A stretch of DNA of 64,000 nt from Paenibacillus faecis (GCF_008084145.1 NZ_VSDO01000002.1:1054001-1118000); one strand, 5' to 3'. Counted from the first letter of the stretch, positions 25,166-34,070 are shown. The notes: generated from the sequence alone by a model not told the origin. Made by a program: numbers and translations.

Positions 25166-25363
25166 GTGAATGATGAATTATTGAAGTCTATAAGTGAACT
25201 GCTTGATCAGAAACTTGCGCCATTACAGCAAAAAATTGAAGTGGTGGATGATAAGGTAAGCCGATTGGAAGAGAAAATGGATACGTTGGCGGCAGATGTC
25301 GAGTTTACATACCAAAAAACTTCCCGTAATGAACTTGAAATCAACAGGTTGAAACAACAGTAA
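25166..25363 (+). CDS. Small coiled-coil protein
   Basis: A 65-residue protein that is almost one heptad-rich helix: LLKSISELLDQKLAPLQQKI, then VVDDKVSRLEEKMDTLAADV. GTG 25166 is the likely start, nine bases after GGGAGG; an in-frame TTG at 25157 overlaps the binding site. Short coiled-coil proteins of this kind are common in Paenibacillus, with unknown function. A terminator follows directly, so it is a single-gene unit. Confidence 0.65.
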   Translation: MNDELLKSISELLDQKLAPLQQKIEVVDDKVSRLEEKMDTLAADVEFTYQKTSRNELEINRLKQQ

Positions 25364-25378
25364 CGGTTTGATTAACAA

Positions 25379-25418
25379 GCAAAAGCCCCGCTCGGTTAAG
25401 GAGTGGAGGCTTTTTTAT
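25379..25418 (+). terminator. Terminator after small coiled-coil gene
   Basis: An imperfect stem built on AAAAGCCCCGCTC and GAGTGGAGGCTTTT is followed by TTTTTT at the right side, about 15 bases after the stop. Confidence 0.75.
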
Positions 25419-25465
25419 ATGCCTTGTAATACGCTGGCGTTTCATTAAACCTGACATGGTGCTGC

Positions 25466-26195
25466 CTATCCGCCATTCAACAATTCATTCATTTTATCCA
25501 TATCGCCGCGAACCTGTTCAAGCTCCTGATCCGTAAGGATCAGCTGTTTGGCTTGGGCCAGTAATTGCTTGGCAAGATCGGTATCGTCGCTGGAAAAAGC
25601 CAGGTCCGCGCGCAGAATCAGGGCTTTATAGCGCAGTGTGTTCGCCGCTTCCTTATCGCTCGCCAACATTTTATCGAGCACTTTGACGGCCGCCGTGTGG
25701 TCGTCTTTCGCGTAGGCCAATCGATAAGCGATTTCATAAGTATTCAGCGGCCGGTTTGGCGTCTCCCAGATGGATTCGTCGTGCGGTTTCAGTTTGGAGC
25801 TGTCGTGCCTTTGGCCGATTAACAGACGGTTTCCGGCAGGATCGATCAGATTAAATCGGCGGTCTTCCGATAAATCGGATAGGCGGGTGATTTTCGGGAT
25901 TCCGGACCGCGGGATTTTATGATACGTCTGCTTCAAGCGGGCACAAAAATCCTCATATACGCTCATCCACGTTAGGAACATGAATATAACACATGGCGTA
26001 GGACTCGGCGGGGACGAGCTGTTTGAGGCCGAAAAAGTGAAGCTCCACGATGGGATGCCGCACACAAGCATAAATATTCGGTTTGGCTTGGCGATAAGTA
26101 ATTTCGAACCCCAACGTTTCATAAAAATCCAGTTGCTCGTCAATAGACTTGCAGGGAAGCAGGGGAATGACAGATGGACTCGGTTCCATCGACAA
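25466..26195 (-). pseudogene. VOC-TPR protein gene with a frameshift
   Basis: Starting at 26195 (MSMEPSPSVIPLLPCKSIDE) one frame gives the first half of a VOC protein up to HVPNVDERI and stops near 25953. The neighbouring frame then continues the same protein, with VYEDFCARLKQTYHKIPR, the typical NLIDPAGNRLLIGQ and a C-terminal TPR-like helical part ending DKMNELLNGG. A single-base change at about 25953-25980 explains the break. Joined, it would be about 240 residues, a VOC domain followed by a TPR region. It may be a true pseudogene or a sequencing error. It lies downstream of a MarR gene. Confidence 0.75.
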
Positions 26196-26237
26196 ATTGA
26201 AACACCTCCATAGTGAATTTGTAAACGACCCTGACCA

Positions 26238-26714
26238 TTACATATCGGGTGATTCAAAAAGAGAGTTGCTCTGATCCATGAGCTCGCGAATGCGGCGAAT
26301 CTCATCGAGCATGTGAGTTAATCGTTCGATGGAGAGCGACTCTGTGATATGGCTGGTCCATACGGCATGACGACGTTGAATTTCATCCAGCGCGGTTCGG
26401 CCTTTCGGCGTGATGACCATAAGTTTGGCCCGGCGGTGATGGGGATTGTCCTCGTAGCGCATATACCCTTCCGCCACCAAGGAATCGGCCACCTGTTGTA
26501 TCGCTTGCCGCGTCAGCCCCATTTCGCGGGCCACATTCGGGACGGTGACCGGTCCGTGTTCGACCACACCAAGCACCTGCCAACGGGCACTGCTGAGTCC
26601 CACGGGCTGAGTCAGTCGATCCCCGGCATCGAGCAGTTGGCGATTGAGGCGGAATACTTCAATGACGAGATCGGAAAAAGCGCTGTTTTTGGGAGGTAAA
26701 ATATGGTTTTCCAT
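26238..26714 (-). CDS. MarR-family transcriptional regulator
   Basis: A 158-residue MarR repressor with a winged helix at about residues 45-110 (SSARWQVLGVVEHGPVTVPN, AREMGLTRQAIQQVADSLVA, wing NPHHRRAKLMV) and helical dimerisation ends. MarR proteins usually repress their own gene and a neighbour until a ligand binds. No Shine-Dalgarno sequence precedes ATG 26714; instead a promoter -10 box ends six bases before it, so the mRNA may be leaderless. Repeated ATTGTCAT motifs in the promoter are candidate operators. The frameshifted VOC-TPR gene 43 bp downstream is probably in the same operon. Confidence 0.85.
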   Translation of the reverse strand: MENHILPPKNSAFSDLVIEVFRLNRQLLDAGDRLTQPVGLSSARWQVLGVVEHGPVTVPNVAREMGLTRQAIQQVADSLVAEGYMRYEDNPHHRRAKLMVITPKGRTALDEIQRRHAVWTSHITESLSIERLTHMLDEIRRIRELMDQSNSLFESPDM

Positions 26715-26720
26715 GACAAT

Positions 26721-26749
26721 ACATTAACAAAATGACAATACCTTGTCAA
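26721..26749 (-). promoter_or_regulatory. MarR-gene promoter with overlapping repeats (leaderless)
   Basis: On the minus strand TTGACA (26749-26744), 17 bp, TAATGT (26726-26721), then six bases and the ATG. GTATTGTCAT occurs twice, once in the spacer and once covering the start codon, and these are probable MarR binding half-sites. Confidence 0.7.
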
Positions 26750-26778
26750 AAGATTTATTGAAAAATCACCAGGAAGCG

Positions 26779-26802
26779 AACCTGTTTCCCATATGCTTCG
26801 AC
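26779..26802 (+). promoter_or_regulatory. ECF-type promoter before the sigma factor gene
   Basis: AACCTG at 26779-26784 and CGAC at 26799-26802, with 16 bases between AACC and CGAC, match the general ECF promoter pattern (AAC / CGTC-like). This suggests that the sigma factor transcribes its own operon. Confidence 0.55.
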
Positions 26803-26837
26803 TATATTACCGAAGACAACTTTAGGAAGTGATGATG

Positions 26838-27416
26838 ATGCAAGAGGATCAAGCGTGGATCCAGCGGTGCAGAGACGGCGACCGCGAGGCTTTTTACCAT
26901 CTGGTGGAGCCTCTGCTGGACCGGGTCTACAGCACGGCGGCGGCGATTCTGCGTTCGGCCCATTTGGCGGAGGACGCCGTACAGAACGCTCTGATCGAAG
27001 CTTACCAGGCGATTATGAAGGGGAAGGAAATTCGTTATTTTGCGGCCTGGTTTAAACAGATGGCGGCGATGAGAGCGATCGATTTGGCCCGAAAGCGGTC
27101 GCGGATTGACCGCATGTCGGAGGACTTGGAACAAGTGGAACCGGTGGACCGTCAGGCGCAGCCGATGGAGGTTCTTTTGATAAAGGAAGAGCAAAACAGC
27201 CTGCTAGCCCAAGTTATGTCCCTCGACATTCCCCATCGTTCCGTGGTACTGCTGTTTTACTATCAGGAGCTGTCCCTGGAGGAAATCTCCATCGTGCTGG
27301 GCGTGAAGGTAGGCACGGTCAAATCGCGGCTGCACCGGGCACGGCTTAAGCTGCTGAAGCTTTATCAATCCGATGAAAACAAGAAGGTGGTGCAACATGT
27401 TGGATACAAGGAATGA
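26838..27416 (+). CDS. ECF-family RNA polymerase sigma factor
   Basis: A 192-residue group 4 sigma factor. Region 2 covers about residues 15-90 (LAEDAVQNALIEAYQAIMKG; AAWFKQMAAMRAIDLARKRS), and region 4 covers about 125-175 (PHRSVVLLFYYQELSLEEIS, GVKVGTVKSRLHRARLKL). It directs polymerase to stress promoters and is held by the anti-sigma factor encoded just downstream. Four start codons in a row are possible (GTG 26829, ATG 26832, 26835, 26838); AGGAA spacing favours the last two. The gene overlaps the anti-sigma gene by 20 bp, and an ECF-like promoter lies upstream. Confidence 0.88.
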   Translation: MQEDQAWIQRCRDGDREAFYHLVEPLLDRVYSTAAAILRSAHLAEDAVQNALIEAYQAIMKGKEIRYFAAWFKQMAAMRAIDLARKRSRIDRMSEDLEQVEPVDRQAQPMEVLLIKEEQNSLLAQVMSLDIPHRSVVLLFYYQELSLEEISIVLGVKVGTVKSRLHRARLKLLKLYQSDENKKVVQHVGYKE

Positions 27417-28902
27417 GTTGGATATGAAAAAGGAGATCGAACAGTCGCTGGACCGGTTGACCGCTCCCGAGTCGCTGCGGGATTTTGCCCGGAATATCGC
27501 ATGGCACAGCGAAAACAAAAAGCCCGACCGGCGTCGGGCAGGGAGAAGGCCATGGGTCACCGGTTTCGTCGCGGGAGCGGCCGCCGTCTCGCTCCTGTTC
27601 GTGACGGCCGAGATGTCCCCCGCGTTTGCCAGCATGCTCAAGCAAATCCCCGGCGTTTCGGTCGCCGCCGAATGGCTGGATACGCTCCGCCGCCAGGACG
27701 GGGTCGAGAACGCCGCCGCTCACAAGTACATGCCTTTTGAACCGGTGGTGCAGCAGTTTGGCGATATGAAGGTGAGCCTTGCGGATGTTTATCTGACCAG
27801 CGATAAACTGATGTACAAAGTATTTATTCGGACGGACGCCCTCAAGGAGCATATTGCGAAAAATCCGGACGGAAGCTTGAGTCTCGACCGTACCGCCGAT
27901 TTTTACGCCGTGGAAAGCGTGGATTTCGATATGATCGAAGGGAGCGGCAGCGAAGATTTGATTACCGACCAGGAGACGGGAGAGCCGATCCTCGTCATTT
28001 CCAACATCATAGATTTGGAACCGGAAGCGGTGCAAGCGTTTCTGCAGGGGAATCCCGACACTTTGCGATTTGAAATTTATGCGGGGACCCATGCCTCCGG
28101 CCGCGTGGACCGGCAGTATGCCATGAAAGTGCCGTTTTCGCCCGACCAGCAGTTGAAAGACCGGATTATCCAAGCCAACCGGCGGATCGAGGTGAAGGGG
28201 GACCCGGATATCGGGGCTGTGGTGCTGGACAACATCCGGGTTACTCCGCTGAACACCTATGCCGAGCTTCGGTTGGACAACAGCGCAGAATATTCGCTGG
28301 ATCTTCGGTTAAACGGGGACGGTAAGGAAGATCCGGTGAAGCTGACGGACAACAACGGCAAGGTGTATCCGTTGGTTTCTTACGAGACGAAGTATCAGCC
28401 GGTGCATGACCGGTTTCAGCCGGGGGTAATTAAGCTGACGTTCAATTCCTCTCCGTTTTTTGACGAGACCGTGGACCGACTGACGCTTCACGTCGGCGCC
28501 GTGGAGGTCTCGGACTGGACGAAGAGCGGCTCCTTTACGCTCGATTTAAACGAACCGCTGCCGAAGCCGATCCGCTTTAAAAACAAGGAAATGACGATTA
28601 CCGAAACGCGGTATGAGGATGGGTTTTTGAAGCTTAAGGTGCGGCAGAAATCCGAAGATCGCATGAGCGTCCGGTTCGATATTCCTTCCTTACGTCCCGA
28701 CAAAGAGAAATCTCCGGAGCTCTGGGAGGCGTATTACGGGGAAAAAGCGGATTTAAGAAAGGAACGGATAATGCCGACCGAAGGAAACGAGGAATACGAA
28801 CTGGCCTTCATGGTTCCCAAACAGGAAACTTATGAAATTCGCGTGAAACGGGAGGCCGATCCCGTACGTATCGACCGGACGATAGCGTTCGATCTTCGCT
28901 AG
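27397..28902 (+). CDS. DUF4179-type anti-sigma factor
   Basis: A 501-residue membrane protein. Residues 1-45 form a small cytoplasmic, sigma-binding-type helix region. One transmembrane segment lies near residues 50-70 (VTGFVAGAAAVSLLFVTAEM). The large outside part begins with the DUF4179-like SPAFASMLKQIPGVSVAAEW, continues as repeated beta-sandwich-like domains and ends KREADPVRIDRTIAFDLR. ATG 27397 has AAGGTGG upstream and overlaps the end of the sigma gene, which indicates coupled translation. It probably holds the sigma factor inactive until an envelope signal is sensed. Confidence 0.85.
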   Translation: MLDTRNELDMKKEIEQSLDRLTAPESLRDFARNIAWHSENKKPDRRRAGRRPWVTGFVAGAAAVSLLFVTAEMSPAFASMLKQIPGVSVAAEWLDTLRRQDGVENAAAHKYMPFEPVVQQFGDMKVSLADVYLTSDKLMYKVFIRTDALKEHIAKNPDGSLSLDRTADFYAVESVDFDMIEGSGSEDLITDQETGEPILVISNIIDLEPEAVQAFLQGNPDTLRFEIYAGTHASGRVDRQYAMKVPFSPDQQLKDRIIQANRRIEVKGDPDIGAVVLDNIRVTPLNTYAELRLDNSAEYSLDLRLNGDGKEDPVKLTDNNGKVYPLVSYETKYQPVHDRFQPGVIKLTFNSSPFFDETVDRLTLHVGAVEVSDWTKSGSFTLDLNEPLPKPIRFKNKEMTITETRYEDGFLKLKVRQKSEDRMSVRFDIPSLRPDKEKSPELWEAYYGEKADLRKERIMPTEGNEEYELAFMVPKQETYEIRVKREADPVRIDRTIAFDLR

Positions 28903-28909
28903 GGCAAGA

Positions 28910-28942
28910 TCAAATCACTTGAACTTGATTTGAGTGTCCCTT
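28910..28942 (+). terminator. Weak hairpin after the anti-sigma gene
   Basis: TCAAATCA / TGATTTGA (28910-28917, 28926-28933) with an eight-base loop is followed by CCCTTTTCC. A partial terminator is possible and would lower expression of the next gene. Confidence 0.45.
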
Positions 28943-29011
28943 TTCCGGAGGCTCAGGCGTTATACAAGTAAAACAAAATCAAATGCCTGACTGGCCGAGA
29001 GGAGATTATCC

Positions 29012-29788
29012 ATGAACGTTACGAAAAAGACCCTGATTACCGCCGCGAGCATCCTGTTGATGTTTGGCTCGGCAAGCCCTATTGCCGAGGAGGCTGCAGC
29101 CGCGCCGCACAAATCGTCGAAGACACAGGCGGCCTCGAACGAGACCCGTCTCGAACAGCAGAAAAAAGCGGCGATAGCGATCCATTCCAAACAGAAAAAG
29201 CCGGGAGAGCTCACCGTCATGTATGATGGAACGGACAATTCCCTGTCTTTTAACTATCTGTCCATCAAGACTTCAAATGATGACGAGTACACGAAGCTGT
29301 TGTCCAAGTACAAAGCGCCGGAGTTAACACAGCCGGCCTGGCTTCCGGAAGGGTACGCTTTTGAATCCGGTGAAATCATGCCGCCATATCCTCATTTTCT
29401 CAGCAAGAGATATCAAGGGATGTTAAAGGAACTCCAAACGGAAGCGAAGGGCAAAACGTATTACGCCAAGAAGCTGAACTGGAGCGAAGCCGGAGAAACG
29501 GCCATCGTCTTCTCCAAAGATTCGGACGTCATTCGCCTCAGCGCCAAAAAGATGCAGCCGTTCTTTACGGAGGTCACAAAGGTGCCGGGGAAAGGGGAAA
29601 ATTTTGAAAAGTTGACCGTCAACGGGATCGAGGCTTTATACGCCACGAATTCCGACGCCCTCTTCTCGACCAGACTGATGTGGGAAAATACGAAAGACCA
29701 GTTGGAGTACGAGATTTCCACCTACAAAAATAGCTCCCTGACGAAGGACGATCTCGTCGCGATCGCGGAGAGCATGGGCAAAGAGTGA
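29012..29788 (+). CDS. Exported protein, DUF4367-like
   Basis: A 258-residue protein with an N-terminal signal peptide (MNVTKKTLITAASILLMFGS, AAA-type cleavage region near residue 28-30), a charged linker, and a domain with the PAWLPEGYAFESGEI motif typical of DUF4367/RseB-like extracytoplasmic proteins that accompany sigma/anti-sigma pairs. It lies 109 bp after the DUF4179 gene and may modulate it. ATG 29012 follows GAGAGGAG. A strong terminator follows. Confidence 0.65.
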   Translation: MNVTKKTLITAASILLMFGSASPIAEEAAAAPHKSSKTQAASNETRLEQQKKAAIAIHSKQKKPGELTVMYDGTDNSLSFNYLSIKTSNDDEYTKLLSKYKAPELTQPAWLPEGYAFESGEIMPPYPHFLSKRYQGMLKELQTEAKGKTYYAKKLNWSEAGETAIVFSKDSDVIRLSAKKMQPFFTEVTKVPGKGENFEKLTVNGIEALYATNSDALFSTRLMWENTKDQLEYEISTYKNSSLTKDDLVAIAESMGKE

Positions 29789-29814
29789 ACTGAAACAGAA
29801 ATAATCCATTCCCG

Positions 29815-29842
29815 GAGTCTGCGTATAGGCAGGCTCTTTTTT
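29815..29842 (+). terminator. Terminator after the ECF operon
   Basis: A stem GAGTCTGC / GCAGGCTC (29815-29822, 29829-29836; one G-T pair) is followed by TTTTTTAT. Confidence 0.75.
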
Positions 29843-30031
29843 ATTTCGATGTATTTTTCGTTCGGCTCGGACCGCAACCTTTCCACTGCGCCAACGTTCA
29901 ACTATATAGTTGAAATTTGAAGTCGGCTTCCTGGCCGCGATAGGTTTGTATTGAAGTGTACATATTTAAAATTTGAGACGCATTCGACAGGGAAAAGGAA
30001 AATTGTTGTTTTTTGTCGAATCTTTGTGACT

Positions 30032-33000
30032 ATGATGAAAAGAAGAAAAATTGCGGCGATCGTCGGCTTGTTCTTTCTTGTGCTGACGGGGATTCGCCTC
30101 GTATGGATCAATATACAAACGACCTCGATGCGGATCGAAGCGGAGGATGGGCGCGTGGATTTAAGCGATTGGCTCCCTTCGTCCAAACCGATTCTTTCCC
30201 TTGATGGACAATGGGAGTTCTATCCTTCGCAGTTGGCGACCCCGGGTCCCGATGGGGCGTTTGTGCCCGAGGCCGGCTCCACCATGAAGATGGCGGTCCC
30301 CGAAAGCTGGCAGCGGTATTTTTCCCCGCAGCAGCGTTCGACCTTCGGCTATGGGACGTATCGCCTGCGGGTTATTTTGCCGCAAAGAACGGAGGAATTG
30401 CCCAAGTTGACCGTTCGCATACCGCGGATTTCGACCTCTTCGGCTTTATATGTGAACGGGCGCTTAGAGGGCCGCTCCGGTCAGCCGGCGGAGCAAGCTT
30501 CGTCCTACCGGGCGGGTAGTATGCCCTATTCCGTCACAATCACCGCCGACCGCGATGTCCTGGACTTGGTCCTACACGTCGCCAATTACGATAACCGCGT
30601 CATGGGCGGGTTGACCGAACCCGTCAAGCTCGGAACGGCGAGCGCCATGGAGCGGGCATATTGGTACTCCGCCGGCTCGCAAGCGGCGATGGTTCTGCTG
30701 ATGGTCATGCATGCGGGGTATGCCTTCGTGCTCTATTTCATAGGTGCCCGACACAAGCCGCTGCTGATCTTTTCTTTGCTGGCGGCTTGCGGTGCGGCCG
30801 CTGTCTCCGTGGATCAGGATCAAATTTTGTCCGCCTGGTTTGGGGTCGGTTATGAAACGGCTTCTAAAGTGTTCTATTTATCATACGTTGGCGTGGCCGG
30901 GCTGCTGCTGCATTTTTTAAAAGGCTTGCTGCCGGAAATTCCGATCCTTCGCTACTCCCGTTGGCACTTGGTCGCCTGCGCGGTATTCGGTTTGGGTGTT
31001 TTGGCGCTGCCGGCCAGGCTGATCACTTACGCTGACGGGTTACATACGCTGCTGATGCTGGTTTCGTTCGGCAGTGCTCCGGTCTTTCTCTATTTGGCGG
31101 TAAGGAAAGGGGTTCCGGATGCAATCTATTTGTTGCTCGGCGTGGTGGCTATGGCATCGAATCTCATCTGGGGACTGTTGAATTACACGTTTTTTCTCGA
31201 TATCGGCTATTATCCTTTCGATATGCTGGCCTTGTTTGTGGCCTTTGCTTTGTACTGGTTTAAGCAGTATTTCCGCAGCGCCGCCGAAACCGCCACACTG
31301 GCGGAGCGTTTGAAGGAAGCCGACAGACTGAAGGATGAGTTCCTGGTTCAGACGTCGCATGAACTGAGGAATCCGCTTCACGGTATTCTGAACATGGCCC
31401 AGACCGTACTGGACAGCGCCGGAAAATCCGACGACGAGGCTAACCGTGACCGGTTAAAGCTGCTGGTTTCCGTAGGCAAGCGGATGTCCTTTTTGCTGAA
31501 TGACCTGGTCGACCTGACCCGGCTTCGGGAGAACCGGGTCCTGCTGCAACCCGGTCCGCTCCGTCTCCAGGCGGAGGCATCCGGCGTGCTGGATATGGTC
31601 AGGTTCTTGACCGAAGGGAAGCCGATCAAGCTGGAAAACCGGATTCCCGATTCGCTGCCGCCGGTGCTGGCGGACGAGAACCGGCTGCTGCAAATCCTGT
31701 TCAATCTCCTGCATAATGCGGTCAAGTTCACGAATGAAGGGCGCATCGTCATCGATGCGGGGATTGAAGGAGACATGGCGGTAATCCGCATTTCGGACAC
31801 CGGCATCGGAATGGACGAAGCGACAATGAGCCGGATATTTCTGCCCTATGAACAGGGTAGGGAACAGACGGAGACGAACGCGTCGGGCTTCGGGCTGGGT
31901 CTTTCGATCACCAAGCGGCTGGTCGAACTACACGGCGGCGAGCTGACGGTCACCTCCGTTCCGAACAGCGGCTCGGTCTTCAGGTTTACTTTACCCGTGG
32001 CGAAGCCCGACGAACTCGAAGCCGCGCCGGAGGCTATTTCGGCAGGAAAGCCGAACGAAGCGGATGCAGCTCTTAACCGCGCCGAGACGGCCGCCGCCGC
32101 TTCCCCGCCGGAAACTCCCGCCCACAGGGACGTGCCGCGCATTCTTGCCGTCGACGACGATCCGGTGAATCTGCGCGTCTTAACGAACGCGCTCGCCCGG
32201 GATCGATACGAGATCGTAACGGCGACGAGCGGCCTCGAAGCGCTGTCTCTTCTGAATGCGGGAGCCTGGGATTTGCTCATCGCGGACGTGATGATGCCCG
32301 GGATGTCCGGGTATGAGGTCTCACGGACCGTCCGCTCCATGTTCTCCCATTCGGAGCTGCCGATTCTACTGCTCACGGCCCGGCACCGGACGGAGGATAT
32401 CGAAGCGGGCTTCCGTGCTGGAGCGAACGATTATATCGTCAAGCCTGTCGATGTCCACGAACTGCGAGCACGGGTAAAGGCGCTCACGGACGTCGCCCGG
32501 ACCGCCCGCGAGCAGTCGCGGATGGAGGCGGCATGGCTCCAGGCGCAAATTCAGCCGCATTTTCTGTTCAATACGCTGAATTCCGTCGCCGCGCTCGTCG
32601 AAGTCGACCCCGACCGCATGCGCAACCTGCTGCTGGCTTTCGGCGATTATTTGCGGGCCAGCTTTGACTTCGCGAACCTGGAGCGGTTCGTCCCGCTGGA
32701 CAAGGAACTGGAGCTGGTGCGGGCTTATCTTTACATCGAGAAAGAACGCTTCGGAGACCGCGTTCAGGTGGAGTGGGAGGTGGACGACGGTCTCCCGCTG
32801 CAGGTGCCGCCGCTGTCTATCCAGCCCCTGGTGGAGAATGCGGTCCGGCATGGTCTGCTTCGACGCAACCGGGGAGGCACCGTCCGGATCCGGGTTTGCG
32901 ACTTTGGAGACTATGCGGAGATCTCCGTCGAGGACAACGGCGTCGGATTCGACCCCGAGCTCCTGCGCGGGGTTCTGTACCCAAGGGAGACCCCTGGCAG

Positions 33001-33169
33001 AAAATCGGGCGTCGGCCTGGCCAACACCGACCGCCGCTTGAAACAGCTGTTCGGGAAAGGCTTGCAAATCCAGGGGGCTCCCGGGCAGGGCACGGTCGTT
33101 TCTTTTATCGTCCCGAAGCAAGCGACCAGCGGCACGTTACTGCCCCGATACGGTTTAGAGGCTAAGTAA
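30032..33169 (+). CDS. Hybrid sensor with two histidine kinase modules (7TMR-DISM, HisKA, receiver, LytS-type)
   Basis: A 1045-residue sensor protein. In order: a first membrane segment (about 6-24), an extracellular jelly-roll domain (about 45-200), seven-helix 7TMR-DISM region (about 215-420), HisKA with phospho-acceptor His443 in SHELRNPLHG, HATPase_c (N-box Asn562, DTGIGM, GFGLGLSI), receiver domain with phospho-Asp752 in IADVMMPGMSG, and a second His_kinase/LytS-like module with His843 in QPHFLFNT and its own ATPase (SIQPLVENAVRHG). Two complete kinases joined by a receiver suggest an internal relay. No partner response regulator gene lies next to it. The start is uncertain: ATG 30032 or 30035 has no clear binding site, and further frame extends to 29951. 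Confidence 0.82.
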   Translation: MMKRRKIAAIVGLFFLVLTGIRLVWINIQTTSMRIEAEDGRVDLSDWLPSSKPILSLDGQWEFYPSQLATPGPDGAFVPEAGSTMKMAVPESWQRYFSPQQRSTFGYGTYRLRVILPQRTEELPKLTVRIPRISTSSALYVNGRLEGRSGQPAEQASSYRAGSMPYSVTITADRDVLDLVLHVANYDNRVMGGLTEPVKLGTASAMERAYWYSAGSQAAMVLLMVMHAGYAFVLYFIGARHKPLLIFSLLAACGAAAVSVDQDQILSAWFGVGYETASKVFYLSYVGVAGLLLHFLKGLLPEIPILRYSRWHLVACAVFGLGVLALPARLITYADGLHTLLMLVSFGSAPVFLYLAVRKGVPDAIYLLLGVVAMASNLIWGLLNYTFFLDIGYYPFDMLALFVAFALYWFKQYFRSAAETATLAERLKEADRLKDEFLVQTSHELRNPLHGILNMAQTVLDSAGKSDDEANRDRLKLLVSVGKRMSFLLNDLVDLTRLRENRVLLQPGPLRLQAEASGVLDMVRFLTEGKPIKLENRIPDSLPPVLADENRLLQILFNLLHNAVKFTNEGRIVIDAGIEGDMAVIRISDTGIGMDEATMSRIFLPYEQGREQTETNASGFGLGLSITKRLVELHGGELTVTSVPNSGSVFRFTLPVAKPDELEAAPEAISAGKPNEADAALNRAETAAAASPPETPAHRDVPRILAVDDDPVNLRVLTNALARDRYEIVTATSGLEALSLLNAGAWDLLIADVMMPGMSGYEVSRTVRSMFSHSELPILLLTARHRTEDIEAGFRAGANDYIVKPVDVHELRARVKALTDVARTAREQSRMEAAWLQAQIQPHFLFNTLNSVAALVEVDPDRMRNLLLAFGDYLRASFDFANLERFVPLDKELELVRAYLYIEKERFGDRVQVEWEVDDGLPLQVPPLSIQPLVENAVRHGLLRRNRGGTVRIRVCDFGDYAEISVEDNGVGFDPELLRGVLYPRETPGRKSGVGLANTDRRLKQLFGKGLQIQGAPGQGTVVSFIVPKQATSGTLLPRYGLEAK

Positions 33170-33279
33170 TAGATGAATTGCAGAACCTGGCATTTGGTGC
33201 TATACTTTTGCGCATGAAATAGGAATGGGGGTTGTGGAGATGGCAATGCAGGATTGCTCATTGGCTAGGAAGTCCTCAT

Positions 33280-33377
33280 GCAAAGCCTGATCTAGGGCGA
33301 TACTTTGCGTGAGGTGCGATAGGATGGATTCGATCGCCCAAACTCTTCATTTTATCGTTTCTAATAACAGGCTTTGC
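33280..33377 (+). promoter_or_regulatory. Leader inverted repeat before the FusB-like gene
   Basis: GCAAAGCCTG at 33280-33289 is exactly complementary to CAGGCTTTGC at 33368-33377, 78 bases apart. The second arm is followed by ACCTTATTGAGATTTTTT. An in-frame upstream start (ATG 33324) lies between the arms. A leader-peptide or attenuation device is possible. Confidence 0.5.
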
Positions 33378-33419
33378 ACCTTATTGAGATTTTTTATACA
33401 AAATAAGGGGCTGAAAGCT

Positions 33420-34061
33420 ATGAGTACACCATTTATTAGAAACCATCAATTTAATGTGATTAAGAAACAAGCGGAATTTCTTCAGAATACGTTGCGGACG
33501 GTTGCGGATCGGCGTGTTCTGGAAACGGTAAGGTATCGGGCCGCGGAGAATATTGTGGAAGCATTCCTCTATCTGTCCGAGGAACAGAAGAAGATGCTTG
33601 AACAGATCTCTACCTTCGAGACGGCGTTCGAATTCCAGCGATATCTTAACGAGTTGGAACCTTATCTGGAGCCATATCCGCCCATTACGCCGAAACAGAT
33701 TCAGAAGTTGTTCCCTAAAAATAAGAAGCTGAAAGTTCCGGATTTAAACTCCATCGACTTCCGGTATGTCACCTATCTGAGTTGGGTGGATATCGCCACG
33801 AACCGGTTATTCATCGTATATCCGTTCGAAGATCGGTTCATCGGGGTGGAGGGGCGAATTACACCGACGAACAAGAAGGGGTATTGCCTGTTCTGCAACC
33901 GTGAGCATGAGCTTGCTCACTTCTCGGTTCGAACGCCCCACACTTCACCGGATAACATATCCGCCGTAGGTCAATATGTGTGCATGGATAACCAAGGGTG
34001 CAACCGAAGTATTACAGATCCCGGCTCCCTGGAGAAATTCATTCTCTCGGTGAGCAAATAA
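33420..34061 (+). CDS. FusB/FusC-family EF-G-binding protein
   Basis: A 213-residue protein. The helical N-terminal half contains FIRNHQFNVIKKQAEFLQNT and TLRTVADRRVLETVR. The C-terminal half has a treble-clef zinc site: YCLFCNREHELAHF (CxxC) and VCMDNQGCNRSIT, with TPTNKKG just before. FusB-type proteins bind elongation factor G and free it from fusidic-acid-stalled ribosomes. Whether this copy gives resistance is not shown. ATG 33420 after AAGGGG fits the family N-terminus; in-frame upstream ATGs would add about 30 non-family residues. An inverted repeat in the leader suggests regulated expression. Confidence 0.82.
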   Translation: MSTPFIRNHQFNVIKKQAEFLQNTLRTVADRRVLETVRYRAAENIVEAFLYLSEEQKKMLEQISTFETAFEFQRYLNELEPYLEPYPPITPKQIQKLFPKNKKLKVPDLNSIDFRYVTYLSWVDIATNRLFIVYPFEDRFIGVEGRITPTNKKGYCLFCNREHELAHFSVRTPHTSPDNISAVGQYVCMDNQGCNRSITDPGSLEKFILSVSK

Positions 34062-34070
34062 TAAGCAACT

